A stretch of 64,000 bases of DNA. Origin: Ketobacter sp. MCCC 1A13808 (lineage in GTDB: Bacteria > Pseudomonadota > Gammaproteobacteria > Pseudomonadales > Ketobacteraceae). The translations under genes and the position numbers were made by a program. The stretch is taken from the NCBI RefSeq assembly GCF_009746715.1, contig NZ_VRKW01000002.1, positions 558,001-622,000 on the forward strand, in the 5' to 3' direction. The notes below the pieces were generated by a model. The model saw only the letters and a list, made by a program, of their open reading frames with translations, did no database searches and had not been told where the DNA came from. Shown here piece after piece: positions 8,668 through 16,911 of the stretch (the stretch's first letter is position 1; each line of letters begins with the position of its first letter).

Positions 8668-8684
8668 TGGCATGGCACTTGCTA
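8668..8684 (+). promoter_or_regulatory. Sigma54-type (-24/-12) promoter
   Basis: TGGCAT-N5-TTGCTA at 8668-8684 matches the RpoN consensus. The invariant GG (8669-8670) and GC (8681-8682) are separated by exactly 10 bp. Transcription would start near 8694, about 120 nt before the riboswitch. Sigma54 control fits a nitrogen-scavenging operon. The site is embedded in a 14-bp direct repeat (8672-8685 and 8686-8699, one mismatch). Confidence 0.6.
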
Positions 8685-8814
8685 CATGACACTTGCTACA
8701 AGTAAAGAGTCAACAATTTATCGACGAGGATTTATTGGTTGCTTGCCATTTCCAAATCTCAGTTGTACCCTAACGGGCAATTAATGCAGGTACCAAACAA
8801 TTTGATTAATAGAC

Positions 8815-8928
8815 AGCTAGGGTTCCGGTCAATATCTATTGATGTCTGGTCCGAGAGCGGTCGACCTTCTCAGGAATCCCCTTCCTGAATGAAGGTTACA
8901 CGGCGGGATAAAAGCCCGGGAGGCCAAC
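8815..8928 (+). ncRNA. Guanidine-I riboswitch (ykkC class)
   Basis: The leader carries the signature conserved blocks of the ykkC/guanidine-I aptamer in order: GCTAGGGTTCCG at about 8816, GGTCCGAGAGC at about 8849, then ACACGGCGGGATAAAAGCCC followed by GGGAGG at about 8898-8923. Variable stems lie between them (for example TTCAGGAAG-type pairing near 8870-8895). This class binds guanidinium and turns on downstream genes. It lies directly before an ABC transporter and guanidine carboxylase operon, the most common context for this RNA. Identification rests on the conserved blocks and context. Confidence 0.93.
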
Positions 8929-8966
8929 CATGGTGAACAGCCATGAGTCCTCTTTGCTTTTTTTAA
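8919..8966 (+). terminator. Putative riboswitch-controlled intrinsic terminator
   Basis: Just after the aptamer, GGAGG...CATGG can pair with CCATG...CCTC (loop TGAACAG), followed by a T-rich run (TTTGCTTTTTTT, about 8954-8965). The left arm overlaps the terminal GGGAGG of the aptamer, so ligand binding should prevent terminator formation. The stem has an internal loop and was judged by eye. Confidence 0.55.
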
Positions 8967-8992
8967 AACGTGTGACCTTTGGGAGGTTCATA

Positions 8993-10078
8993 ATGACAGC
9001 ACGACCAACGTCAATCATCCGCACCACAAAACGCTTCGCCACCGGCTTGCTTCTACTCAGCGTACTAACGGGAATAAGTTCAGCCGCGCAAGCGAAAGAT
9101 GAATTCAAAATTTGCTGGTCTATCTACGTCGGCTGGATGCCCTGGGACTATGGCGCTCAGCAAGGTATCGTGAAGAAGTGGGCAGACAAATACGACATCA
9201 GTATCGATGTAGTACAGATCAATGATTATGTGGAATCCATCAATCAATACACTGCGGGCCAATACGACGGGTGCACAATGACTAATATGGACGCCCTGAC
9301 TATTCCCGCTGCAGGGGGCATTGATTCAACCGCTCTGATCGTGGGTGATTTTTCTAATGGCAACGATGGCGTGGTTTTGAAAGGCAAAAAATCACTAAAA
9401 GACATTAAAGGCCAAAGTGTCAATCTGGTGGAATTGAGCGTATCGCACTATCTGCTGGCGCGGGGTCTGGAATCCGTGGGCATGGCGGAAAAAGATGTCC
9501 GGGTAGTGAATACCTCTGACGCAGACATCGTAGCCGCCTATAGCACCGACGACGTCACTTCAGTGGTCACCTGGAACCCGCTTCTGGGTGAAATCGTCGG
9601 CATGCCAAACAGCACCAAAGTTTTCGACTCCTCTGAAATTCCCGGAGAAATCATTGACTTGTTAGTGGTGAACAGCAAAACCTTAAAAGCCAATCCGAAT
9701 TTTGGTAAAGCCTTAACCGGTGCTTGGTATGAAATCATGAGCAGCATGAGTGCGGACGATAAACCTGGCACTGCCGCAAGGACGTTCATGGGCAAAGCCT
9801 CGGGTACTGATCTAGCTGGTTATGAAGCTCAACTGGATTCCACCAAAATGTTTTATAGCGCTCAAGAAGCGGTGGATTTCACCCTCAGCAAAACCCTACT
9901 GACCACCATGCAGTACATTGCAGAGTTTTCCTTTGACCATGGATTGTTGGGTGATGGTGCTCCGGACGCCGGTTTTATCGGCATTGAAACCCCTTCCGGT
10001 GTGTTCGGAGACAGTAACAATATCAAGCTGCGCTTCGACCCAAGCTACATGAAAATGGCCGCAGACGGCGCGTTGTAA
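8993..10078 (+). CDS. ABC transporter substrate-binding protein, urea-carboxylase/guanidine region
   Basis: A 361-residue periplasmic binding protein. The signal peptide spans about residues 1-35 (GLLLLSVLTGISSAAQA). The mature protein starts KDEFKICWSIYVGWMPWDYG and shows the SsuA/TauA/NitT-like fold typical of the binding protein encoded beside urea-carboxylase-type genes. I chose ATG 8993 because GGGAGG lies 6 bp upstream and the signal peptide follows properly; an in-frame ATG at 8930 lies inside the riboswitch expression platform and is rejected. First gene of the operon; guanidine is the likely ligand from the riboswitch and enzymes. A stable hairpin follows the stop. Confidence 0.9.
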   Translation: MTARPTSIIRTTKRFATGLLLLSVLTGISSAAQAKDEFKICWSIYVGWMPWDYGAQQGIVKKWADKYDISIDVVQINDYVESINQYTAGQYDGCTMTNMDALTIPAAGGIDSTALIVGDFSNGNDGVVLKGKKSLKDIKGQSVNLVELSVSHYLLARGLESVGMAEKDVRVVNTSDADIVAAYSTDDVTSVVTWNPLLGEIVGMPNSTKVFDSSEIPGEIIDLLVVNSKTLKANPNFGKALTGAWYEIMSSMSADDKPGTAARTFMGKASGTDLAGYEAQLDSTKMFYSAQEAVDFTLSKTLLTTMQYIAEFSFDHGLLGDGAPDAGFIGIETPSGVFGDSNNIKLRFDPSYMKMAADGAL

Positions 10079-10086
10079 TCGTCCTT

Positions 10087-10112
10087 CATCCGGAGCCCTG
10101 GGGCTCCGGATG
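10087..10112 (+). other. Intercistronic hairpin after the binding-protein gene
   Basis: A perfect 11-bp stem CATCCGGAGCC / GGCTCCGGATG with a CTGG loop lies 9 bp after the stop of the binding-protein gene and before the permease. There is no T-tract, so it is more likely an mRNA-stabilising or processing element than a full terminator. Such elements allow excess synthesis of binding protein over the membrane components. Confidence 0.65.
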
Positions 10113-10145
10113 CACATCTGATTCACATTCTGCAGGAGGCCGCTC

Positions 10146-10973
10146 ATGACTAAGCTTGTCAACTTACAGCCATCAAAACCCTGGCGCTGGGCACTGGGAA
10201 TCATCCCGTTTGTCATACTGGTTTTTTTGTACATGGGTGCCTCCAATGCCCGTCTTGCGGAAAACCCCAACGATAAATTATTGCCCGCCTTCACCAGTTT
10301 TACTGCCGCCATTGACCGCCTCGCGTTCACACCAAGTAAACGCACCGGCGAGTATGTATTCTGGCAAGACACCCTAAGCAGCCTGCAAAGAATTATAATC
10401 GGTGTCAGCGTTAGTGCATTGCTCGCATTAGTCGTGGGTGTACTGAACGGCTCTATCCCTTATGTGCGCGCAAATCTTTCGCCACTCGTCACCGCTATTT
10501 CGCTGATCCCCCCGATGGCAATATTACCGATTCTTTTTATTGTATTCGGGCTCGGTGAACTGTCCAAAGTGATGCTGATCGCCATCGGCATAACGCCTTT
10601 TTTAATGCGGGATATGCAACAGCGGGTGCTTGAGATTCCCCGGGAACAGTTAATCAAAGCACAAACCCTGGGTGCCAATAGCTGGCAGATCATCGTGCGG
10701 GTTGTACTACCGCAAGTGATGCCGAGGCTCATTGCCAGCGTCCGCTTATCACTGGGATCTGCCTGGCTTTTCTTGATCGCGGCAGAGGCAATCGTAGCCG
10801 AAGATGGCTTGGGTTACCGCATTTTTCTAGTGCGGCGCTACCTATCCATGGACGTGATTCTTCCGTATGTTTTCTGGATCGCGGTTCTGGCGTTCGCGCT
10901 CGACTTTCTGCTGAGAAATCTTTCCCATTGGCTGTATCCCTGGTTCCACGCACAAACACCTGAGGGAGCCTGA
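10146..10973 (+). CDS. ABC transporter permease, guanidine operon
   Basis: A 275-residue inner-membrane permease of the BPD_transp_1 (SsuC/TauC-like) family with about six hydrophobic segments. The EAA-type loop lies near residues 175-195: LIKAQTLGANSWQIIVRVVLP. AGGAGG is upstream of the ATG. It lies between the binding-protein and ATPase genes, with only 3 bp to the latter. It should carry the substrate (inferred guanidine) across the cytoplasmic membrane. Confidence 0.9.
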   Translation: MTKLVNLQPSKPWRWALGIIPFVILVFLYMGASNARLAENPNDKLLPAFTSFTAAIDRLAFTPSKRTGEYVFWQDTLSSLQRIIIGVSVSALLALVVGVLNGSIPYVRANLSPLVTAISLIPPMAILPILFIVFGLGELSKVMLIAIGITPFLMRDMQQRVLEIPREQLIKAQTLGANSWQIIVRVVLPQVMPRLIASVRLSLGSAWLFLIAAEAIVAEDGLGYRIFLVRRYLSMDVILPYVFWIAVLAFALDFLLRNLSHWLYPWFHAQTPEGA

Positions 10974-10976
10974 GCC

Positions 10977-11786
10977 ATGAGTTATATTCAAATTAATAAC
11001 GTATGGAAGGAATACGGCGATCAAGTGGTTCTGGAACGTATCAATAACCAGGTAGAGTTGGGCGAGTTCGTCACCATCGTCGGCGCATCCGGTTGCGGCA
11101 AAACCACCTTTTTAAATATGCTGCTGGGCACAGAAAGCCCCACGCGCGGCGTCATCAGCATCGAAGGCGAACCGCTGGCAGCGGAGCCCAACGAAACACG
11201 CGGCATTGTTTTCCAACGTTATTCCGTATTTCCCCATCTCACCGTGCTACAGAATGTCATGCTGTCGCGGGAATTCGAACAAAGTAAGTTGCTGTCGCGG
11301 CTGTACGGTAAAAAACGCAAGCAAGCAAAATCCGATGCTATGGAAATGATTGACGCAGTGGGCTTGAGCCATGCAATCAGTAAATACCCTCACGAGCTTT
11401 CGGGCGGGATGCAGCAACGACTGGCCATTGCACAGGCCCTCATAAAGCGCCCCCGGATACTATTGCTGGACGAACCCTTCGGTGCACTCGACCCCGGCAT
11501 ACGTGCCGACATGCATCAGTTGGTTCTAAGCCTCTGGCGTCGTTACAAGCTGACTATTTTTATGATTACACACGATCTGAAAGAGGGTTTTTATCTGGGC
11601 ACCCGCCTGTGGGTATTTGATAAAGATCGCTATGATGCGCAAGCGCCCGGTGCTTATGGTGCCCGCATAACCTACGACTTCCCGGTAGGCAAAGTGGATG
11701 ATGAATCGTGCCGGGAAATAGATGAATCCCTGCAGCGTGCCAGTCGCGCCGCAGAAAAACAGGAGATGGCGGAGGACATACCATGA
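10977..11786 (+). CDS. ABC transporter ATP-binding protein, guanidine operon
   Basis: A 269-residue ATPase. Walker A is GASGCGKTT (about residues 37-45), the Q-loop region is [12 protein letters not shown], the signature is LSGGMQQR, Walker B is [12 protein letters not shown] and the switch His is in MITHD. This is the NitD/SsuB/TauB class of anion/amine importers. Its stop overlaps the start of the next gene by 4 bp (ATGA), indicating translational coupling to the first DUF1989 protein. It energises the import system with the two preceding genes. Confidence 0.93.
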   Translation: MSYIQINNVWKEYGDQVVLERINNQVELGEFVTIVGASGCGKTTFLNMLLGTESPTRGVISIEGEPLAAEPNETRGIVFQRYSVFPHLTVLQNVMLSREFEQSKLLSRLYGKKRKQAKSDAMEMIDAVGLSHAISKYPHELSGGMQQRLAIAQALIKRPRILLLDEPFGALDPGIRADMHQLVLSLWRRYKLTIFMITHDLKEGFYLGTRLWVFDKDRYDAQAPGAYGARITYDFPVGKVDDESCREIDESLQRASRAAEKQEMAEDIP

Positions 11787-12499
11787 CTGAAATCCTATAC
11801 CAATACCAAGTCCCCGGTGCTGCCCATTGGTCGTTGCGGGTGCGGCGCGGAACCCGTTTGCGCATTACGGATATTGAAGGTGGTGCCAATGTTGGTATGT
11901 TATTTTTCAATCCCGAAGACACACTGGAAAAATTCAACGCGCCCGACACTTTAAAATGCCAGCACACATTTAAGCTCACCCGCGGCAATTGTTTGTATTC
12001 CGATATGGGACGAATTTTTTGCTCCATCGTGGAAGACACCTTTGGGTGGCACGACAGCGTTTGCGGTAACGCCAACAAAGCCCTGGTTGAAAAAAAGTGG
12101 GGCCGCAAAAATTATCAAAGTGCGCACAACAACTGGCATCAAAACGGTAATGACAGCTTTTTGGTTGAATTGGCCAAGTATGGGCTGGGCCCGCGGGATA
12201 TGGCATCAAACCTGAATTTGTTCAGCAAAGTCGTGGTAGACGACGCCGGTAATCTGCAACTGGATGAAGAGGCTTGCCGGGCAGGATCCGCGATTACCTT
12301 ACGTTTCGAAATGGACACACTGGTGGTGCTGCACACCTGTCCGCATCCGCTGAACAGCGCTGCCGACTATCCTCGCAAGCCGGTACTCTGCGAATTAATG
12401 ACATCAGCACCGCTAACAGACGATGACTATTGCCTGAACTTCCGGCCTGAAAACCGGCGTGGTTTCGAAAACAACCGCTTGTATCATATTCTTAAGTAA
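11783..12499 (+). CDS. cgdA: Carboxyguanidine deiminase subunit (DUF1989, UAAP1 type)
   Basis: A 238-residue DUF1989 protein of the type formerly called urea-amidolyase-associated protein 1. Such pairs are now known to form carboxyguanidine deiminase, which converts carboxyguanidine to allophanate and ammonia. Visible features are DIEGGANVGMLFFNP near residue 30, SDMGRIFCSIVEDTFGWHDSVC near 75-95, and a C-terminal HTCPHPL with Cys/His that could bind metal. It overlaps the ATPase gene by 4 bp and is followed by its paralogue 15 bp later. Assignment as the first subunit follows its operon position and longer length. Confidence 0.85.
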   Translation: MTEILYQYQVPGAAHWSLRVRRGTRLRITDIEGGANVGMLFFNPEDTLEKFNAPDTLKCQHTFKLTRGNCLYSDMGRIFCSIVEDTFGWHDSVCGNANKALVEKKWGRKNYQSAHNNWHQNGNDSFLVELAKYGLGPRDMASNLNLFSKVVVDDAGNLQLDEEACRAGSAITLRFEMDTLVVLHTCPHPLNSAADYPRKPVLCELMTSAPLTDDDYCLNFRPENRRGFENNRLYHILK

Positions 12500-12514
12500 T
12501 ATTTGGAGTTCATC

Positions 12515-13156
12515 ATGATTACCGAAAGCAACCTGCAGGCTGAATCGGCTATAGCGCGGGATGTGGTGCCTGCCGGGGATTATTATTTGAAAACGGTTAA
12601 AGCCGGTCAGACATTCCGTATTCTGGATCTGGAGGGCAACCAGGCGGCCGACACGCTGTTTTATAACGCCAATGACATCGCCGAACGCTACAGCGCGATG
12701 GATACCATTCGTGAGCAGGGCAATGTGTATCTCACCGCCGGCACCCAACTGATCTCCAATTTCGGCCATACCATGCTGACCATCGTCGCCGACACTTGCG
12801 GCCGTCACGACACGCTGGGAGGGGCCTGCGCCAGCGAAAGCAATACCGTTCGCTATGATCTGGAAAAACGTTGCATGCACGCCTGCCGTGACAGCTGGAT
12901 GCTGGCCATTGCCGAAAACGAAACCCTCGGCCTCAACAAACGGGACATTACTCATAACATTAATTTCTTTATGAATGTGCCGGTCACAGCCGAAGGGGGA
13001 TTAACTTTCGAAGACGGTATTTCAGCTGCCGGAAAATACGTTGAGCTGCTAGCGGCCATGGATGTGATTGTATTGATCTCCAATTGTCCACAACTGAACA
13101 ACCCTTGTAATGGATACAATCCAACGCCGGTGGAAGTGCTGGTATGGGACGCTTAA
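12515..13156 (+). CDS. cgdB: Carboxyguanidine deiminase subunit (DUF1989, UAAP2 type)
   Basis: A 213-residue DUF1989 protein, paralogous to the preceding gene: shared [29 protein letters not shown] and a C-terminal [20 protein letters not shown]. It is the second component of the probable heteromeric carboxyguanidine deiminase. I start at ATG 12515 because TTGGAG (12503-12508) is its ribosome binding site; the earlier TTG lies inside that site. It is followed by an 81-bp gap with a short GC hairpin before the carboxylase. Confidence 0.85.
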   Translation: MITESNLQAESAIARDVVPAGDYYLKTVKAGQTFRILDLEGNQAADTLFYNANDIAERYSAMDTIREQGNVYLTAGTQLISNFGHTMLTIVADTCGRHDTLGGACASESNTVRYDLEKRCMHACRDSWMLAIAENETLGLNKRDITHNINFFMNVPVTAEGGLTFEDGISAAGKYVELLAAMDVIVLISNCPQLNNPCNGYNPTPVEVLVWDA

Positions 13157-13189
13157 CCCTAACCCATTGCTGAATTCTCTTTCTTGCTG

Positions 13190-13205
13190 ACCGGGACGGC
13201 CCGGT
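13190..13205 (+). other. Short GC-rich hairpin before the carboxylase gene
   Basis: ACCGGG / CCCGGT with an ACGG loop lies 33 bp before the carboxylase ATG. No T-run follows. It may modulate translation or mRNA processing; function unknown. Confidence 0.35.
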
Positions 13206-13237
13206 TCAGTTAAACAGCACGGGACGACCCGAAGTGA

Positions 13238-16200
13238 ATGACAATGTTTAATAAAGTTTTGATCGCGAATCGTGGTGCCATTGCCGTCCGGGTTATCCGC
13301 ACACTCAAGCAGATGGGCATTCAGGCAGTGGCCGTCTACGCGGAAGCCGATGCTGACTCCTTACATGTTCTGCATGCCGATGAAGCGTATAGCCTGGGCG
13401 AAGGTGCCGCCGCCGACACTTATCTGAACCAGGATAAGCTGTTCTCTATAATGCAACAACATCAGGTCGACGCGGTCCACCCCGGGTACGGTTTTTTGAG
13501 TGAGAATCCGGCTTTTGTTGAACGCTGCGAATCGTCCGGTATTGCCTTTATCGGCCCGACCCCAAAACAGATGCGAGTCTTCGGCCTCAAACACACCGCG
13601 CGGGATCTGGCGCAACAGAGTAACGTGCCACTGCTGCCGGGCACGGAGCTGTTGCTTTCAATCCGCGAAGCCGTTGGCGCCGCTGATGAAATCGGTTATC
13701 CGGTTATGCTGAAAAGTACCGCCGGTGGTGGTGGTATCGGTATGCAGATCTGCCTGGATCAGCAGCAATTAGAACAGGCCTTCGACAGCGTTAAGCGACT
13801 CAGTGCCAACAATTTCAGCAACGACGGCGTGTTCATTGAAAAATACATTGAGCGTGCACGCCATATTGAAGTGCAGGTATTCGGTGACGGAAAGGGCCAG
13901 GCCATCGCCTTGGGTGAACGGGATTGCTCGGCTCAACGACGCCACCAGAAAGTGGTTGAGGAAACCCCCGCCCCCAACCTCAGTGATGAGGTAAGACAAA
14001 CCCTGCACGATGTGGCTGTGCGCTTAACCAGCGCAGTACAGTACCGGAATGCAGGTACGGTTGAGTTTATTTACGATCAAAGCACGGAACAGTTTTATTT
14101 TCTGGAAGTTAACACCCGGCTGCAGGTGGAACACGGCGTCACTGAACAGGTGTACGGCGTGGATTTGGTTCAGTGGATGGTGCAATTGGCGGCCGGCAAA
14201 CTCGCCGCTCTGGAAACACTGACCAACCACATCCGCCCCCAAGGTCATTCCATTCAAGCCCGTATCTATGCGGAAAACCCGCACCAGAATTTTCAACCCA
14301 GTGCCGGCTTGCTCGCTGTGGTAGAACTTCCTGAATGCGACGGTAAATCTTTGCGCATAGACCATTGGTTAAGCGCGGGCCTGGAAGTATCGCCCTTCTT
14401 TGACCCAATGCTGGCAAAAGTCATTGCCTGGGCGGAAGACCGCGAGCAGGCCATCGCCCTACTCAACCATTCTTTGGCGTCGATCGACCTTCAAGGAATC
14501 GAAACCAACTGCGATTACGTGCGCACCATTCTGGCTACCCGGCAATTTCGTGCCGGAGAAATCCACACCCGATTTTTGAATTCGCTTGCGTTTCAGCCTT
14601 CAACAATTGATGTGCTGGTGCCTGGTACCATGACCACATTACAGGATTACCCCGGCCGCGTGGGCTATTGGGATGTCGGCGTCCCGCCATCGGGCCCGTT
14701 TGATCGTTACTCTTTTCAACTGGGCAATCAGATATTGGGCAATCCACCTCAGGCGGCGGGTTTGGAAATCACCGTCAACGGTCCCACTCTGCGCTTCAAT
14801 TATCCCACCACCATCGTGTTAAGCGGCGCAGACATGGAGGCCACCCTGGATAACCATCCGCTAGACATGTGGCAACCCTGCCGGATAGAAACAGGTCAAA
14901 CGTTAAAACTCGGTAAGGTCACCGATACCGGAGCGCGTACCTATCTTTGCGTTGCCGGGGGCTTACTGGCAAATCCCTATCTTGGTTCGGGTGCGACCTT
15001 TACCCTGGGTCAATTTGGCGGTTTCAGCGGCCGCGCGTTACGCACCGGTGACGTATTACATCTTCAGCAAGCCAAGTTCGACTGTGTACCCGCTCAAGTG
15101 GACCCCGAACTTATTCCGGTAATCGGCCACGATTGGGAACTGCGGGTTATATACGGCCCTCACGGGGCGCCGGATTTTTTCACTGCGGAAGATATAGACG
15201 CGTTTTTTGCCGCCACCTGGGAGGTTCATTACAATTCCAGTCGCACCGGTGTGCGCCTGATCGGCCCCAAGCCAACCTGGGCTCGCACTAGTGGCGGCGA
15301 AGCCGGCATGCATCCTTCCAATATCCACGATAATGCCTATGCAATCGGAAGTGTGGATTTTACCGGTGATATGCCGGTCATCCTGGGTCCGGATGGCCCC
15401 TCCCTTGGTGGATTTGTTTGCCCGGCTACCGTCATTTCTGCCGACCTTTGGAAGCTGGGACAGTTGCGGGCGGGCGACACTCTTCGCTTTGTTGCCGTCA
15501 CCCAATCCACAGCACAACAGCTAGAACGTGCGCAAAAAAATGAAATTAGCTCCCTGCAGGCACATAGTCCTCCCATTCGAGTTCCAACCTTGGACCCGGC
15601 CCGGCTGAATCCGGTCCACTCCCGCCTGAATGCAGAAGAAAATGGAGTGGAAGTGGTGTATCGTCCGGCCGGAGACAAATACCTGCTGGTGGAATACGGA
15701 CCGCAGGAATTGGATATCCGTCTGCGCTTTCATGCACATGCATTGATGTTGTGGCTGCAGGAACATAAACAACAAGACTCCGCACTGGACGCCATACAGG
15801 AACTGACTCCGGGCATACGGTCATTGCAAATCCATTACGATAATTTGCAATTACCCCTAGACGATCTGATTACCCGTTTAAAGCTGGCCGAACGCGAGTT
15901 GCAACACAACGACAATCTGGAGGTGCCCTCCCGTATCGTACATATCCCGTTAAGCTGGGACGACCAGGCCTGCCGTCTTGCGATTGAAAAATACATGCAA
16001 TCGGTGCGCAAAGATGCTCCCTGGTGCCCGAGTAATATTGAATTTATACGACGCATTAACGGCCTCGATTCCATCGATCAAGTTAAGCAAATAGTGTTCG
16101 ATGCAAGCTATGTAGTCATGGGACTGGGCGATGTGTATTTAGGTGCACCCGTCGCAACCCCTCTTGACCCTCGCCACAGGCTGGTCACAACCAAATACAA

Positions 16201-16876
16201 TCCCGCCCGTACCTGGACTGCGGAAAACTCCGTGGGTATCGGGGGTTCTTATATGTGTGTATACGGAATGGAAGGCCCCGGCGGCTACCAATTCATCGGG
16301 CGCACGCTGCAAATGTGGAACCGATACCGGATAACCAACGAGTTTACCCAGCCCTGGTTGCTACGATTTTTCGATCAGATTCGATTTTACGAAGTCAGCG
16401 CAGAGGAATTGGTCGATATCCGCACGCGATTTCCCCGTGGGCAGTACCCGTTAAAGATTGAAGAAACCACCTTTAGCCTGAACCAATATCAGGAATTTCT
16501 ACAACTAAATGAACGTGACATTAGGCAATTTGTTGATCAACGAAATGAGGCCTTCGACGAAGAACTGCAACGCTGGGTAGACAGCGGACAAATTCATTTC
16601 GAAGCAGAGACCGGCGCACAAAACAGCGCCGCGGATGAAGATGTACTGGGCGTAGATAGCATCGCGATTGAAAGCCACGTTGCTGGCAATATCTGGCAAT
16701 GGAAAGTAAAGCCGGGGCAGCGCATAAATAGAGGTGACGTCGTGTGTATCCTGGAATCCATGAAAATGGAAATTGAAGTGATTGCACAGGAAGAAGGCGT
16801 AGTCCAAACACTATGCCGGGAGCAAGGCCAACAAGTAAATGCCGGACAACGCCTGTTGGTCGTCAGTACCGACTGA
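13238..16876 (+). CDS. Guanidine (urea) carboxylase, biotin-dependent
   Basis: A 1212-residue multidomain carboxylase. It has an N-terminal biotin carboxylase with ATP-grasp (about 1-450; STAGGGGIGM, GERDCSAQRRHQKVVEE, FLEVNTRLQVEH). A carboxyltransferase region follows, built of KipA/AHS2-like (about 455-780; TTLQDYPGRVGYW) and KipI/AHS1-like (about 800-1000; YLLVEYGPQELDIRLRF) modules. A C-terminal biotinyl domain carries ESMKMEIEV, with the biotinylated lysine at about residue 1176. This is the urea carboxylase architecture. Enzymes encoded with DUF1989 pairs and a guanidine-I riboswitch prefer guanidine, so I infer it carboxylates guanidine with ATP and bicarbonate. A second in-frame ATG lies at 13244; the Shine-Dalgarno is weak at both. 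Confidence 0.92.
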   Translation: MTMFNKVLIANRGAIAVRVIRTLKQMGIQAVAVYAEADADSLHVLHADEAYSLGEGAAADTYLNQDKLFSIMQQHQVDAVHPGYGFLSENPAFVERCESSGIAFIGPTPKQMRVFGLKHTARDLAQQSNVPLLPGTELLLSIREAVGAADEIGYPVMLKSTAGGGGIGMQICLDQQQLEQAFDSVKRLSANNFSNDGVFIEKYIERARHIEVQVFGDGKGQAIALGERDCSAQRRHQKVVEETPAPNLSDEVRQTLHDVAVRLTSAVQYRNAGTVEFIYDQSTEQFYFLEVNTRLQVEHGVTEQVYGVDLVQWMVQLAAGKLAALETLTNHIRPQGHSIQARIYAENPHQNFQPSAGLLAVVELPECDGKSLRIDHWLSAGLEVSPFFDPMLAKVIAWAEDREQAIALLNHSLASIDLQGIETNCDYVRTILATRQFRAGEIHTRFLNSLAFQPSTIDVLVPGTMTTLQDYPGRVGYWDVGVPPSGPFDRYSFQLGNQILGNPPQAAGLEITVNGPTLRFNYPTTIVLSGADMEATLDNHPLDMWQPCRIETGQTLKLGKVTDTGARTYLCVAGGLLANPYLGSGATFTLGQFGGFSGRALRTGDVLHLQQAKFDCVPAQVDPELIPVIGHDWELRVIYGPHGAPDFFTAEDIDAFFAATWEVHYNSSRTGVRLIGPKPTWARTSGGEAGMHPSNIHDNAYAIGSVDFTGDMPVILGPDGPSLGGFVCPATVISADLWKLGQLRAGDTLRFVAVTQSTAQQLERAQKNEISSLQAHSPPIRVPTLDPARLNPVHSRLNAEENGVEVVYRPAGDKYLLVEYGPQELDIRLRFHAHALMLWLQEHKQQDSALDAIQELTPGIRSLQIHYDNLQLPLDDLITRLKLAERELQHNDNLEVPSRIVHIPLSWDDQACRLAIEKYMQSVRKDAPWCPSNIEFIRRINGLDSIDQVKQIVFDASYVVMGLGDVYLGAPVATPLDPRHRLVTTKYNPARTWTAENSVGIGGSYMCVYGMEGPGGYQFIGRTLQMWNRYRITNEFTQPWLLRFFDQIRFYEVSAEELVDIRTRFPRGQYPLKIEETTFSLNQYQEFLQLNERDIRQFVDQRNEAFDEELQRWVDSGQIHFEAETGAQNSAADEDVLGVDSIAIESHVAGNIWQWKVKPGQRINRGDVVCILESMKMEIEVIAQEEGVVQTLCREQGQQVNAGQRLLVVSTD

Positions 16877-16911
16877 ACTTGCAGACAAAACTATTTGAAC
16901 AGGAGCCAACG

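Noticed and set aside
12413-12955. 180-codon antisense frame across the two DUF1989 genes
   Set aside because: It is fully antisense to two well-supported genes, has no ribosome binding site and no recognisable protein family.
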